From the NCBI GenBank assembly GCA_945925985.1, contig CAMELV010000021.1, positions 1 to 61,133 of the forward strand: a DNA stretch of 61,133 bases, written 5' to 3'. Numbering within the stretch: the first letter of the stretch is position 1; the number at the start of each line of letters is the position of its first letter. This document shows positions 1 through 9,896 of the stretch, piece after piece. Under the pieces are notes generated by a model that saw only the letters and a list, made by a program, of their open reading frames with translations, was not told where the DNA came from and ran no database searches. The position numbers were made by a program, and so were the translations under genes. This DNA is from Comamonas sp. lk (GTDB lineage: Bacteria > Pseudomonadota > Gammaproteobacteria > Burkholderiales > Burkholderiaceae_C).

Positions 1-1
1 A

Positions 2-2167
2 GCGATCTACAACCTGGGCGACGACAGCGTGACGGGTGGCCTGGCTGGCAACTACACCTTGAGCGACAACATCCTGCTGAGTGCGATCATCAGCCCGAAA
101 GCCCTGAGCGTGAGCGGCAGCACTGCCGCCGCCAAGACCTACGACGGCACCAGCACGGCAGTCATCACTGCGGGCACCTTAAGCGGCTTTATCGGCGCTG
201 AGAAAGTTAGCGCCAGCGCCAGCGGCAACTTTGACAGCAAGAACGCTGGGCCCCGCACCACCACAGCGATCTACAACCTGGGCGACGACAGCGTGACGGG
301 TGGGCTGAGTGGTGGTCTGGCTGGCAATTACACCTTGAGCGACAACCGCCTGCTGAGTGCCACCATCAGCCCCAAAGCCCTGAGCGTGATCGGCAGCAGC
401 GCTGCCGACAAGACCTACGACGGCAACAGCACGGCGGTGATCACGGCGGGCTCCTTAAGCGGCTTCATCGGCTCTGAGAAAGTCAGCGCCAGCGCCAGTG
501 GCAACTTTGACAGCAAGAACGCAGGCGCCCGCACTACCACCGCGATCTACAACCTAGGCGACGACAGCCTGAGTGGTGGGCTGAGTGGTGGTCTGGCTGG
601 CAATTACACCTTGAGCGACAACCGCCTGCTGAGTGCGACCATTGCGCCCAAAGCCCTGAGCGTGATCGGCAGCACTGCAGCCAACAAGACCTACGACGGC
701 AACAGCACAGCGGTGATCACCACCGGCACCTTAAGCGGCTTCATTGACTCTGAGAAAGTCAGCGCCAGCGCCAGCGGCAACTTTGACAGCAAGAACGCAG
801 GCGCCCGCAGCGCCACGGCGACCTACACCCTGGGCGACGACAGCCTGAGTGGTGGGCTGAGTGGTGGTCTGGCTGGCAACTACACCTTGAGCGACAACCG
901 CCTGCTGAGTGCCACCATTGCGCCCCGAGCTGTCTCGACCTGGATCGCCGGAACGACTGGTGCCTGGAGCAACCCGGCCAACTGGGATGCCATCCCTGAT
1001 CGGGCCAATGTGCTGGATGTCACCATTCCGGCTGGTGTCACCGTCCAGTTTGACAGTGATGCTGGCGCGACCCAGCTGCGCAGCCTGAGCAGCGCGGGCG
1101 CACTGAACCTGACCGGCGGTAGCCTGGCTGTCGCCAACAGTCTGAGCACCCCAAGCTACAGCCAGACGGGCGGCACCCTGTATGGCACCGGCGCCCTGAC
1201 GGTCAGCACCAGCTTCAGTCAAACTGGCGGCAGCATCAACCTGGGCGGGGCGGTCGATATCACGCAGGTGACGGGTAATCTGAATGTGGGTGCCATCAGC
1301 GCAGCCAGCATTCGGCTCGCGGCCCAAAATGGTGCCATCAGCCAGACCGGCGCCCTAATGACCGCTGGCCTGTTGGCAACGCAGGCAGCGGGTTCGACGG
1401 TACTTAACGATGCGGGCAACCGTGTCAACGCCCTCTCGGCCAACAGCAACGGCGACTTGACGTTCACCAACACAGGCTTGCTTGATGTGCAGGGGCTGTT
1501 GTCAAGCCTGGGCAATATCGTCATCAACAACACCGGCGGCATCAGCAGCAGCGGCGCGGTGGTGGCGCCCAGCGGTGCCATCGCCCTGACCGCCAACAGC
1601 CCCCTGACCGTCGGTACAGCAGGGGTACAGGCGCTGGGCGATGTGAACCTGACGGCGACCGACCTCACCAGCGCAGGCAACATCACGATCAATGGCAACG
1701 TTGTGTCGACCAGCGGATCGGTGGCCATTGCTGCGGCCAGCAATTTAGTACAAAACAGCGCCATCAGTGCCGCCCTGGACGTCAGCGGCAGTGCGGGCCT
1801 CGGTGGATCGGGTGGCGCCCTGAGTTTTGGGGCAGGCGCCAGCAGCGACGCCAAGTCGGTAGGTTATCTGTTGAATGGCTTGGCTGTGACAGCGCCGCCG
1901 CAGCTGGTCAAGCCGGTGGTGGTGGTGGCGGCCCCCGTCAATTTTGTGACCGCCTTCCTTGACGTGTTCGAAAAAGCCCTGAGCGAGCCCGTGGTGGTGG
2001 CCGCACCCGCAGCAGCGGCCAAGACCAGTACCGCCGATGCGGAAGCCAAGGGCGAGAAAACCACCGAAACAACGCAAGAAAAAGCCAAAGAGAAGGAAAA
2101 AGAAAAAGAAAAAGAAAAAGAGAAGACTGAAGTGGTGATTGGCGGCAACGCTTGTACGCCGGCATGA
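2..2167 (+). CDS. Two-partner secretion exoprotein (TpsA-like), YDG-repeat adhesin, 5'-truncated
   Basis: C-terminal 721 residues of a very large secreted beta-helical protein; the reading frame is open to the left window edge, so the start and the TPS secretion domain lie outside. The visible part begins with tandem YDG-type repeats (motif KTYDG, then GFIGSEKV, NLGDDS, NYTLSDN) of exactly 92 residues, followed by a Gly/Ser/Ala/Asn/Thr-rich beta-solenoid-like region (about residues 310-620) and a Lys/Glu tail (EKEKEKEK) ending GGNACTPA. Families of this build are filamentous-haemagglutinin-like adhesins exported through an Omp85-type partner. The stop codon overlaps the start of the FecR-domain gene (ATGA), and a matching TpsB transporter follows, which supports the role. 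Substrate or target surface unknown. Confidence 0.85.
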   Translation, partial: AIYNLGDDSVTGGLAGNYTLSDNILLSAIISPKALSVSGSTAAAKTYDGTSTAVITAGTLSGFIGAEKVSASASGNFDSKNAGPRTTTAIYNLGDDSVTGGLSGGLAGNYTLSDNRLLSATISPKALSVIGSSAADKTYDGNSTAVITAGSLSGFIGSEKVSASASGNFDSKNAGARTTTAIYNLGDDSLSGGLSGGLAGNYTLSDNRLLSATIAPKALSVIGSTAANKTYDGNSTAVITTGTLSGFIDSEKVSASASGNFDSKNAGARSATATYTLGDDSLSGGLSGGLAGNYTLSDNRLLSATIAPRAVSTWIAGTTGAWSNPANWDAIPDRANVLDVTIPAGVTVQFDSDAGATQLRSLSSAGALNLTGGSLAVANSLSTPSYSQTGGTLYGTGALTVSTSFSQTGGSINLGGAVDITQVTGNLNVGAISAASIRLAAQNGAISQTGALMTAGLLATQAAGSTVLNDAGNRVNALSANSNGDLTFTNTGLLDVQGLLSSLGNIVINNTGGISSSGAVVAPSGAIALTANSPLTVGTAGVQALGDVNLTATDLTSAGNITINGNVVSTSGSVAIAAASNLVQNSAISAALDVSGSAGLGGSGGALSFGAGASSDAKSVGYLLNGLAVTAPPQLVKPVVVVAAPVNFVTAFLDVFEKALSEPVVVAAPAAAAKTSTADAEAKGEKTTETTQEKAKEKEKEKEKEKEKTEVVIGGNACTPA
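134..940 (+). repeat. Tandem 276-bp YDG-domain coding repeats
   Basis: Units start at about 134, 410 and 686 (each at the AAG of KTYDG), exactly 276 bp apart; the end of another unit occupies 2-133. Long stretches are near-identical at DNA level, so unequal recombination could change copy number. The first visible unit tail lacks the five-residue GGLSG duplication seen in later ones. Confidence 0.85.
2096..2119 (+). repeat. Hexanucleotide microsatellite (GAAAAA)4
   Basis: Four perfect GAAAAA copies inside the exoprotein gene encode the EKEKEKEK tail. Slippage by whole units keeps the frame, so it would alter tail length, not switch the gene off. Confidence 0.8.
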
Positions 2168-3738
2168 GCGCCTTGCTTTGGCTAATCTTTGGTGCCATGT
2201 ATGGCGCGGCGCGGCGCTCTGCCTCGTGGCTCAGTCTTTTTGTATTGCTGTCGGGTGTGCCCTGCCTGGCACTGGCGCAGCAGGCCGGCGAGGTGGAGTT
2301 TGTTCGCGGCGTGGCCTTTGCCCAGACAGGCGCCCAACTGCCGCGCGCCATGGGCAAGGGCTTGGCCCTCAAAGAAGGGGACCGCTTGACCACCGGCGAG
2401 GGCGCTACGGTGATCTTCAAGCTGCAAGACGGTACGCGCATGACGCTGCGGCCCAACTCAGAGATGGTGGTGCAGGCGTTCAAATACACTGAGACTGCCG
2501 TTGCCGAAGACAACAGCATGGTGCTGCAGCTGTTGCGCGGCGGTTTTCGTACTGTGACTGGGTTGATTGCCAAGGGCTCGCCCGAGTCGGCCAAGATACA
2601 GACCGCTACAGCCACCATCGGCATTCGGGGGACCGACTTTGACGCCCGGCTGTGCGGCCAGGACTGCAAATCCGAATCGTCCAAAGTGAATCAGCAGGCC
2701 AGCCCCAACGCCGTGACCGCCAGCGCCAAGTTGGTGGTGGCAACCGGCGATATTGCCGCGCTGGATCTTGCCGACGCACGCCGCCGGCTGGTCGTGGGTG
2801 GCAGCGTTTATGTGGGTGAGCGGGTGGAGACAGGTGCCGGCGCCAGGGCCGTGCTGGTGTTTCGTGATGACAGCCGGCTGACTCTGGGTGCCAGCACCCG
2901 GTTTGTGGTCGAAAATTTTGTCTATGATGAAAAAAACCCCGAAGATGGTCGGTTCTTTGTGTCCTTGCTGACCGGTACCATGCGCGCCTTGACCGGCTTT
3001 GTAGGCAAGGCCAACAACCGCAATGTGAACTTCACCACCTCAACAGCCACTATCGGGATTCGAGGCACTGGGCTTGACCTGGACTGTGGCAGCACGGGCA
3101 GCTGCAGCTTTTTTACCTGGCTGGGTTCGATCGCGGTCACGCCCACCGGGCAGACCGCCCTGCAGGTGCTGCAGTCGGGACAGGGCCTGTTTGTGAGCGC
3201 CGCAGGGATTCGCCCCATTACCGCACCCACGCTGGAGAACCTCCCCCGCCCCGACACTGTGCCGGTCAACACCAAGGAGTTGTTTGGCGCGGCCAAGGCG
3301 ACACCGACCCCTACAGCGGCGGCACCGGCTGACGAAAAAACAGCGCCTAAGACCGGCGACAAGGCGGATACCCAGGCCAAGAGCGAGACCCCGGCGTCTG
3401 GCACAACGACGACTGGCACGGCCGGCACGCTTGCCAGCACTGCAGCCACCACCAGTGCGGCCACGACACCGGCTCCCGCTCAGGCGATCTCACCTGATGA
3501 GCCCGGTCTGTTTGTTACCGTCCGTGATGGGCACGTGCAGGTGACCTCGCGCAATGAAACCATTCACCTGGGCCGTGGCGAGACCGGTTTTGCTGCATCG
3601 GACGGCCGTACCGGTCGACCTGCCAGCATCCCCTTGTTCATTCAGTATGACAAAGTGCCTCTGCCCGGCAATACCAATGTGGCGGCGCAAAGCGTCATCA
3701 AACAGCTGAGCGAGAAGCCCAGTAACCAGTGCCGTTGA
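2164..3738 (+). CDS. FecR-domain periplasmic/surface protein with two FecR domains
   Basis: 524 residues from the ATG that overlaps the exoprotein stop (ATGA); a TTG 12 bp upstream is possible but less likely. Residues 1-38 look like a signal peptide (hydrophobic stretch ending CLALA). Two FecR-type modules follow, about 40-160 (EVEFVRG, GDRLTTGEGA, TLRPNSE, TIGIRGTDF) and about 205-330 (GGSVYVGERVETG, RDDSRLTLG, TIGIRGTGL), then a Pro/Ala/Thr-rich linker (about 370-440) and a further short FecR-like end piece (FVTVRDGHVQV). There is no transmembrane anti-sigma architecture, so a FecR-type sigma regulator is unlikely. Its place between exoprotein and transporter suggests it helps retain, anchor or secrete the adhesin; that is inference. 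Confidence 0.8.
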   Translation: MSALLWLIFGAMYGAARRSASWLSLFVLLSGVPCLALAQQAGEVEFVRGVAFAQTGAQLPRAMGKGLALKEGDRLTTGEGATVIFKLQDGTRMTLRPNSEMVVQAFKYTETAVAEDNSMVLQLLRGGFRTVTGLIAKGSPESAKIQTATATIGIRGTDFDARLCGQDCKSESSKVNQQASPNAVTASAKLVVATGDIAALDLADARRRLVVGGSVYVGERVETGAGARAVLVFRDDSRLTLGASTRFVVENFVYDEKNPEDGRFFVSLLTGTMRALTGFVGKANNRNVNFTTSTATIGIRGTGLDLDCGSTGSCSFFTWLGSIAVTPTGQTALQVLQSGQGLFVSAAGIRPITAPTLENLPRPDTVPVNTKELFGAAKATPTPTAAAPADEKTAPKTGDKADTQAKSETPASGTTTTGTAGTLASTAATTSAATTPAPAQAISPDEPGLFVTVRDGHVQVTSRNETIHLGRGETGFAASDGRTGRPASIPLFIQYDKVPLPGNTNVAAQSVIKQLSEKPSNQCR

Positions 3739-3775
3739 ACCCGAAGGCACACAAGCTTCACACCCAGACCGATCC

Positions 3776-5476
3776 ATGACCCAACCATTCCGCCACAGGC
3801 CCCGCCTTACCCCGTTCAGCTTTTCTGCGCAGGTTGGAGCTTGGCCACCCGCTGCCTTCTCGCTTGCGGTGCTGCTGGCTGGTGGTTCGCTGATGGCGCA
3901 GCCAGCCCCTGCACCCAGCGCAGAACCAGCGGCCGCGCCGGCGATGCCCCAGGCCACTGGCGCCACCAGTCGGTTTCCGATTCGCGGCTTTGAAGTGACT
4001 GGTGATGTGCCGCTCTCCGAGGCTCAAATCAGCGCCGTGCTTGACAGCTTTATTGGCGAGGGCAGCCTGATCACGCTGCAGCAGGCCACTGAGGAACTTG
4101 AAAACGCGCTCAAGCTGGCCGGCTTCGAGCTTCACCGGGTGTCGCTGCTGCCACAGGACCTGGGCGGGCTGGTCAAGCTTGAGATTGTTAAATTTGCCCT
4201 GGGTAAGATCATTGTTGAAGGCAACAGCCGCTACAGCGAGGCCAATGTACGGGCCAGCCTGCCCGAACTGCAGGAGGGGCGGGCGCCCAACTTCAAAACC
4301 CTGGCGGTGCAGACCGCGATCGCCAATGAGAACCCGGGTAAACAGGTGCAAGTCTCGCTGAAAGAGTCCGACGAGGCCGACCGCATCGACGTCAAGTTGC
4401 TGCTCAAGGAAAGCGACCTTACGAGCCTGTCGTTCAGCCTGTCGAACACCGGCTCGGAATCCACCGGCAACAACCGCGTGTCGCTGGTGGCGGCGCACGC
4501 CAATGTGCTGGGCATGGACCATCAGGCGTCGCTGGCCTACACCACCGCGCCTGAACGCATCAAGGATGTGACCCAGCTTGGGCTGAACTACCGTATTCCC
4601 CTTTATGCCCTGGGCGGTATGGCTGGTTTCAGCCATACCCAGTCGGACGTGGTCGGCAGCTTTGGCGCCTTCACCAGCAGCGGGGCCGGCAGCACCTATG
4701 GCGTCAATTACAGCCATTACCTGGAGCCCCGTGGTGGGCGGCGGGCCTTTCTAACGGCCGGGCTAGACCAGAAGAACTTTAATGTGGCACTGATCAACGG
4801 TGTGGCTGACCCCACCAAGGTGGACCGAGTGAGTCGGCCGCTGACCCTGGGTTATAGCGCACGGATTGAGGCCGACAAGGTCGCGTGGGGTTATAACGCC
4901 GACCTCAGTTTTAACCTGCCAGGCGGTCCGGGCAACGACCTACAGGCCTACCAGAGTGAGGACAGCAATGCCGCCACGACCAGCCGGATCAGCACAGTGA
5001 ACTGGACGCTGCTGCGTGCTGGTGCCAATTATTCGGCAGCCCTTGGCGGCGGTGGGCTGTTAAGCCTGCGCACCCAGTTGCAGTACACGCCTGATGCCCT
5101 GATCTCGGGTGAGCAGTTTGGTATCGGCGGCGCCAGCTCGGTGCGCGGGACAAGTGAGCGCCCGCTCTCGGCTGACAGCGGCGTGTTTGCCACCATTGAG
5201 GTCAGCACTGGCGAGCTGGCCGCGGGTTGGCGTATGCTGGGCTTTGTGGATGCCGGCTGGTTAGGCAATAACAACCCCAATGCGGCCGTCGGCAAGCCGG
5301 CGTCGGACCAGCTGGTGGGCGCTGGCTTGGGCTTGCGATACGCTGGCGGGGCGTATGGGTTTAGCATGGACTGGGCGCAGATCGTGACGGGAAGCGTGTT
5401 ACCGTTGTTGCCCGGCTCGGGTATCCCTCAGGCTGGCGACCAAAAAATTCACCTTAATTTATCGGCCCGCTTCTAA
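3776..5476 (+). CDS. ShlB/FhaC/HecB-family two-partner secretion transporter (TpsB)
   Basis: 566 residues, the usual size for TpsB outer-membrane transporters. A signal region (hydrophobic residues about 25-41, then AQPAPAP) is followed by two POTRA domains (about 65-145 beginning FPIRGFEVTGD, and about 145-215 with IIVEGNSRYSEANVRASLP) and a C-terminal 16-strand barrel region ending in Phe (LNLSARF). The L6-loop VRG motif is present (ASSVRGTSERPL). It should recognise the exported TPS domain of the upstream exoprotein and pass it across the outer membrane. It lies 37 bp after the FecR-domain gene in what appears to be one operon. Confidence 0.92.
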   Translation: MTQPFRHRPRLTPFSFSAQVGAWPPAAFSLAVLLAGGSLMAQPAPAPSAEPAAAPAMPQATGATSRFPIRGFEVTGDVPLSEAQISAVLDSFIGEGSLITLQQATEELENALKLAGFELHRVSLLPQDLGGLVKLEIVKFALGKIIVEGNSRYSEANVRASLPELQEGRAPNFKTLAVQTAIANENPGKQVQVSLKESDEADRIDVKLLLKESDLTSLSFSLSNTGSESTGNNRVSLVAAHANVLGMDHQASLAYTTAPERIKDVTQLGLNYRIPLYALGGMAGFSHTQSDVVGSFGAFTSSGAGSTYGVNYSHYLEPRGGRRAFLTAGLDQKNFNVALINGVADPTKVDRVSRPLTLGYSARIEADKVAWGYNADLSFNLPGGPGNDLQAYQSEDSNAATTSRISTVNWTLLRAGANYSAALGGGGLLSLRTQLQYTPDALISGEQFGIGGASSVRGTSERPLSADSGVFATIEVSTGELAAGWRMLGFVDAGWLGNNNPNAAVGKPASDQLVGAGLGLRYAGGAYGFSMDWAQIVTGSVLPLLPGSGIPQAGDQKIHLNLSARF

Positions 5477-5495
5477 GGGGCCAGTCGGGCACAAC

Positions 5496-5909
5496 ATGGC
5501 AGGTTTGCAATCGGGCGCTCCAACGCCGCAGTCGATCACGGTGCACAGCGCGTCCAAGGTGCTGGAGGTCGATTTCTCTGACGGCGCCGCGTTTCGGATT
5601 CCGTTTGAGCTCATGCGCATTTACTCGCCATCCGCAGAGGTGCAGGGCCACGGGCCCGGCCAAGAGGTGCTGCAAACCGGCAAGCGCGAGGTGGCTTTGA
5701 CCGGGTTGGAGCCAGTGGGCAACTATGCGGTGCAACCCGCCTTTTCTGACGGCCACGATACCGGTATTTTTTCCTGGGATTACCTCTACTTTCTGGGTTC
5801 GCAGCAAGATCGTCTGTGGGCGGACTACTCAACGCGCCTCGCTGCGGCGGGTGTGGAGCGGGATTCGCCCATGCCTGAAAAAGCGGGCCACGGCTGCGCC
5901 AGCCACTGA
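5496..5909 (+). CDS. DUF971 (gamma-butyrobetaine hydroxylase N-terminal-like) protein
   Basis: 137 residues matching the DUF971 pattern: an early beta-rich segment ([19 protein letters not shown]), a loop and the characteristic end ([16 protein letters not shown]). In eukaryotes this fold forms the N-terminal domain of carnitine-biosynthesis dioxygenases; stand-alone bacterial copies lack a settled function and often sit beside ubiE, as here (13 bp upstream of it). The C-terminus ends HGCASH. Confidence 0.85.
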   Translation: MAGLQSGAPTPQSITVHSASKVLEVDFSDGAAFRIPFELMRIYSPSAEVQGHGPGQEVLQTGKREVALTGLEPVGNYAVQPAFSDGHDTGIFSWDYLYFLGSQQDRLWADYSTRLAAAGVERDSPMPEKAGHGCASH

Positions 5910-5922
5910 GACAGCGCCGACC

Positions 5923-6654
5923 ATGACGAGCACTCATTTTGGTTACCAGTCGGTCGATGAGGCCGACAAGGCGCGCCATGTGCGCGGCGTGTTTGACTCA
6001 GTGGCGCCCAAGTATGACGTGATGAACGACCTGATGTCGGCGGGCCTGCATCGGGCCTGGAAGGCCTTTACCGTGCTGGTCGCCGACGTGCATGAGGGCG
6101 ACGTGGTGCTGGACATCGCAGGCGGTACGGGCGACCTGGCCATGGCATTTGCCAAAAAAGCAGGCAGAAGCGGGCAGGTGGTCCACACCGACATCAATGA
6201 AGCCATGTTGCGCACCGGTCGTGACCGCTTGCTTGACGCCGGGGTCGCGCTGCACACCGTCGTCTGTGATGCGGAGCAGTTGCCGTTTTCTGACAACCAT
6301 TTTGGCGTGGTTTGTGTGGCGTTTGGCCTGCGCAACATGACGCACAAAGACGCGGCCTTGGCGGAGATGCGTCGGGTGCTCAGGCCCGGCGGCAAGTTGA
6401 TGGTGCTGGAGTTTTCAAAGGTGGCCCCGCCATTGCAAAAGGTTTACGACTGGTATTCGTTCAAGGTGCTGCCGCGCTTGGGCCAATGGGTGGCTGGGGA
6501 CGATGCCAGTTACCGCTACCTCGCCGAATCGATTCGGATGCACCCGGACCAGCAGACCTTGAAGACCATGATGCATAAAGGTGGTTTCGGCCATGTGGAC
6601 TATCACAACCTGACCGGCGGCCTGGTGGCTTTGCATGTTGGAATCAAGTGCTGA
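5923..6654 (+). CDS. ubiE: Demethylmenaquinone/2-polyprenyl-benzoquinol C-methyltransferase UbiE
   Basis: 243 residues from ATG 5923 (the same frame is open further upstream through the DUF971 gene but shows no UbiE homology there). Family start [23 protein letters not shown] and SAM-binding motif [12 protein letters not shown] are clear, as are the methyltransferase post-motifs ([29 protein letters not shown]) and the C-terminal [11 protein letters not shown]. It performs the C-methylation step of ubiquinone (and menaquinone, if made). It is in a ubiE/ubiJ/ubiB gene group with a Tim44-like gene between. Confidence 0.97.
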   Translation: MTSTHFGYQSVDEADKARHVRGVFDSVAPKYDVMNDLMSAGLHRAWKAFTVLVADVHEGDVVLDIAGGTGDLAMAFAKKAGRSGQVVHTDINEAMLRTGRDRLLDAGVALHTVVCDAEQLPFSDNHFGVVCVAFGLRNMTHKDAALAEMRRVLRPGGKLMVLEFSKVAPPLQKVYDWYSFKVLPRLGQWVAGDDASYRYLAESIRMHPDQQTLKTMMHKGGFGHVDYHNLTGGLVALHVGIKC

Positions 6655-6708
6655 TGGTTGTGGTTTTGACCATCGTTCCAATTTTTGGACGACTAATTAG
6701 GAGACGGT

Positions 6709-7671
6709 ATGAAAATCTGGACGTTTGTGTTGGCCTTGTGCCTGACTCTGGTGGGCTTCCATGCCGATGCCAAGCGCATGGGTGGCGGCAAGTCGGTTGG
6801 CCAGCAATCGAATAACGTAACCCAGCACCAGGCCGCACCTGCGCAAAATTTGGCCAAACCGGCAGCGCCTGCGCCCGCCGCTGCGGCAGCACCCAAACGG
6901 CCTTGGGGCGCCATGTTCGGCGGCTTGGCAGCCGGCCTTGGCCTGGCTTGGCTGGCGAGTTCGCTGGGCATGGGCGAGGGCTTTGGCCAGGTGCTGATGT
7001 TTGGCCTGCTGGCCTTGGGCATCATGATGGCGGTGGGTTGGTTCATCCGTTCCAGGAAGGCAGCCCAAGCTCAAAATAGCAGCGCTAACTCGCCCTTCGC
7101 TTTTCAAGGTGCGTCGCCTTCGCCCGTGGCTGCCACGCCCGCCACCTACAGCCCGGCGAATGTAGGCAACGACGCCTCGGCCCGCCCCTGGGAGCGCAAC
7201 AGCGTGGCCTTTGACAGCAGTCCCGCCGGCGGCACGTCGGGCTCGATGATCGGCTCGGCCTTGGTCGGCTCCCAAAGTTGGGGTGTGCCTGACGGCTTTG
7301 ACACTGAGGGTTTCCTGAGCGCCGCCAAGGCCAATTTCGTCACGCTGCAGGCGGCTTGGGACAGGTCTGACATCCACGCCCTGCGCGCCATGATGACGGA
7401 CACCATGCTGCTTGAAATCAAGACCCAACTGGCTGAACGCGAGGCCCACACCGGGGTGCCCGCCAACCAGACCGATGTCGTCAAGATCGAGGCTCAGTTG
7501 CTGGGTATTGAGGACCTGGGTGAAGCCTACATGGCAAGCGTCGAGTTCAACGGCATGATCCGTGAAGAACCGGCTTCTGCGCCCAACCCGTTCCGTGAGG
7601 TCTGGAACATGACCAAGCCTAAAAATGGCCAAAGTGGCTGGCTGGTCGCTGGCGTGCAAGCCCTGCTGTAA
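6709..7671 (+). CDS. Tim44-like domain membrane protein
   Basis: 320 residues. Starts with a signal/anchor helix (WTFVLALCLTLVGFHADA), a Gln/Ala/Pro-rich stretch, then two hydrophobic helices (about residues 64-86 and 88-106), and a C-terminal Tim44-like domain (about 195-320; SAAKANFVTLQAAWDRSD, LRAMMTDTMLLEIK). The Tim44 fold belongs to mitochondrial import proteins; bacterial copies are uncharacterised inner-membrane proteins. A Shine-Dalgarno sequence (AGGAGA) lies 6-7 bp before ATG 6709. It is commonly found between ubiE and ubiJ in Burkholderiales. Confidence 0.88.
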   Translation: MKIWTFVLALCLTLVGFHADAKRMGGGKSVGQQSNNVTQHQAAPAQNLAKPAAPAPAAAAAPKRPWGAMFGGLAAGLGLAWLASSLGMGEGFGQVLMFGLLALGIMMAVGWFIRSRKAAQAQNSSANSPFAFQGASPSPVAATPATYSPANVGNDASARPWERNSVAFDSSPAGGTSGSMIGSALVGSQSWGVPDGFDTEGFLSAAKANFVTLQAAWDRSDIHALRAMMTDTMLLEIKTQLAEREAHTGVPANQTDVVKIEAQLLGIEDLGEAYMASVEFNGMIREEPASAPNPFREVWNMTKPKNGQSGWLVAGVQALL

Positions 7672-7725
7672 GGTTGGGTCATCTTCCGGTCGCCGGACTG
7701 GAAATTCAGTGAATAATTGGGGACT

Positions 7726-8277
7726 ATGGCAACACAGTCCCCTTTTCAATTGTTCGAGGCTTTCCTGCAGAAACTGCCTTTGCCCAAGGCTCAGCCACCC
7801 GCTTGGGCCGTGGACGAGGCCCAGCGTCGACTGGTGTCCTTGTTGAACCATATTCTGCTGCAAGAGCCTGAGGCGCAAGCCCGCCTTTTTAGACAAAAAG
7901 GGCGTGTAGTCCACGTCCAGTGGCGCTTTCTAGCTATTGCTTTGATAGCGACACCAGCCGGTTTGCTGGACCTTGCGCCAGCCGGTGCCCGCACCGACCT
8001 GAGCTTGGTCTTGACCGAGGCTTCGCCGCTGTCCTTGCTTCGGCAGGTGCTGAGTGGCGACAAGCCGGCGGTTCGGGTCGAGGGTGATGTGCAACTGGCG
8101 GCCGAGGTCAACTGGCTGGCTGACCATGTGCGTTGGGAGCTTGAGGAAGACTTGGCGCGACTGATCGGCGATGTACCAGCCCATGCGCTGGCCGAAGGAG
8201 CGCGCAAGTTGCACCTGGCTTTGCGGCAATTTTTAGCGCCTCAGGCGTCCAGCTCCGCGCACCAGGCCCCGACATGA
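7726..8277 (+). CDS. ubiJ: Ubiquinone biosynthesis accessory factor UbiJ (SCP2-type)
   Basis: 183 residues from ATG 7726 (a TTG three codons earlier is also open). The protein has the SCP2-like lipid-binding core ([19 protein letters not shown]) followed by the helical end typical of UbiJ ([25 protein letters not shown]). UbiJ is a scaffold of the soluble Ubi complex that binds ubiquinone intermediates. It overlaps ubiB by 4 bp (ATGA), indicating translational coupling. Residues around [20 protein letters not shown] may be encoded by a worn copy of the window's short repeat family (7903-7949). Confidence 0.85.
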   Translation: MATQSPFQLFEAFLQKLPLPKAQPPAWAVDEAQRRLVSLLNHILLQEPEAQARLFRQKGRVVHVQWRFLAIALIATPAGLLDLAPAGARTDLSLVLTEASPLSLLRQVLSGDKPAVRVEGDVQLAAEVNWLADHVRWELEEDLARLIGDVPAHALAEGARKLHLALRQFLAPQASSSAHQAPT

Positions 8278-9839
8278 CCCGGCTCTTCCGGGGGGTCTAC
8301 ATTGTCTGGGTGGCGCTTCGCTATGGCCTGGACGAACTGGTCCTGACCAGTTTTCAAAAGCCATGGTTGCGCGTGCTGGCGCGTATCTTGTCGATCGGGC
8401 GGCGGTTGGACGCGCCGCCAGGGCAGCGCCTTCGAGAAGCCTTGGAGCGTCTGGGCCCTATTTTTGTCAAATTCGGACAGGTCTTGTCCACCCGTCGTGA
8501 CCTGCTGCCGCTGGATATTGCCGATGAGTTGGCGCGCCTGCAAGACCAGGTGCCGCCGTTTGGCAGCGACGTGGCCATCGCCTCGATCGAGCGCGCTTTT
8601 GGCAAAAAAGTGGGCGATATTTTTGAATCCTTTGAGCGCGAGCCGGTGGCCAGTGCCTCCATCGCCCAGGTCCACTTTGCGGTTTTGAAGGACCGACAGG
8701 GGCGTCGCCGCGATGTGGCGGTCAAGGTGTTGCGGCCAGGCATGCTCAAGGTGATCGAAAAAGACCTGAGCCTGATGCGTCTGATGGCCGGCTGGGTGGA
8801 TGGCCTTTCGGCGGACGGGCGACGCCTGAAGCCGCGCGAGGTGGTGGCCGAATTTGACAAATACCTGCACGACGAGCTTGATTTAGTGCGTGAGGCCTCC
8901 AGTGCGGCGCAACTGCGGCGCAATATGGCCGGTTTGGACTTGGTGCTGATCCCGGAAATGATCTGGGACTACTGCATGACCGACGTCATCGTGATGGAGC
9001 GCATGAATGGTATTCCGATCAGCCAGGTGGACCGGCTGCGGGCTGCCGGGGTCGATATCCCTAAACTGGCGCGTGATGGCGTCACCATTTTCTTCACGCA
9101 GGTGTTCCGTGACGGGTTTTTTCATGCCGACATGCACCCTGGCAACATTCAGGTCAGCCTTGAGCCGGCCACCTTCGGGCGCTATATCTCGCTGGATTTC
9201 GGTATTGTCGGCACGCTCACCGGCTCAGACAAAGAGTATCTGGCCCAGAACTTCACAGCGTTTTTCAGGCGCGACTACAAGCGGGTGGCTGAATTGCACA
9301 TCGAGTCGGGTTGGGTGCCGGCCAGCACCCGGGTCGATGAGCTGGAGTCGGCCATCCGCTCGGTGTGCGAGCCCTACTTTGACCGGCCCCTGAAAGAAAT
9401 CTCCCTGGGCCTGGTGCTGATGCGCCTGTTCCAGACCTCGCGCCGTTTCTCGGTTGAAATCCAGCCGCAACTGGTGCTGTTGCAGAAAACCCTGCTCAAT
9501 ATTGAAGGTCTGGGGCGCCAGCTTGATCCAGAGCTTGACCTGTGGAGCACGGCCAAGCCCTTCCTGGAAAAGTGGATGCTTGACCAACTCGGCCCGGCCA
9601 AGTTGGTCGAAGAGCTTCGCAATGAGGCGCCGCAGTATGCCAAGCTGTTGCCCGAGTTGCCGAGGCTGCTGTATGCGTTTCTAAAGAGCCGCCACCCTGT
9701 GAGGGACAACCTGATGGCAGATTTGCTGGCCGAACAAAAGCGCACCAACCGGCTACTGCAAGGTTTGCTGTATGGTGGTTTCGGGTTTGTGCTGGGTCTG
9801 TTGGTGATGCAGCTCTGGACCCGCTTGAGAATCTTCTAG
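8274..9839 (+). CDS. ubiB: ABC1/ADCK-family kinase-like protein UbiB
   Basis: 521 residues. The ADCK hallmark KFGQ lies at about residues 66-69 ([17 protein letters not shown]), the AAS-type Ala-rich loop follows ([10 protein letters not shown]), and the catalytic-like segment [10 protein letters not shown] is near residue 283, with the metal-binding DFG region (LDFGIVG). The C-terminal hydrophobic helix ([18 protein letters not shown]) anchors it to the membrane. UbiB is an atypical ATPase needed for ubiquinone synthesis. Coupled to ubiJ by a 4-bp overlap. Confidence 0.97.
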   Translation: MTRLFRGVYIVWVALRYGLDELVLTSFQKPWLRVLARILSIGRRLDAPPGQRLREALERLGPIFVKFGQVLSTRRDLLPLDIADELARLQDQVPPFGSDVAIASIERAFGKKVGDIFESFEREPVASASIAQVHFAVLKDRQGRRRDVAVKVLRPGMLKVIEKDLSLMRLMAGWVDGLSADGRRLKPREVVAEFDKYLHDELDLVREASSAAQLRRNMAGLDLVLIPEMIWDYCMTDVIVMERMNGIPISQVDRLRAAGVDIPKLARDGVTIFFTQVFRDGFFHADMHPGNIQVSLEPATFGRYISLDFGIVGTLTGSDKEYLAQNFTAFFRRDYKRVAELHIESGWVPASTRVDELESAIRSVCEPYFDRPLKEISLGLVLMRLFQTSRRFSVEIQPQLVLLQKTLLNIEGLGRQLDPELDLWSTAKPFLEKWMLDQLGPAKLVEELRNEAPQYAKLLPELPRLLYAFLKSRHPVRDNLMADLLAEQKRTNRLLQGLLYGGFGFVLGLLVMQLWTRLRIF

Positions 9840-9896
9840 GCATTGCCGCGCCCCTATAATCTCAGGCTTTGCAAGCTGACCCCGAGCCCTATCGCC

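Noticed and set aside
7068..7100. AATAGC-containing stretch in the Tim44-like gene as another short-repeat copy
   Set aside because: It lacks the GCTAT-N7-ATAGC head and no tail occurs 20 bp away on either side.
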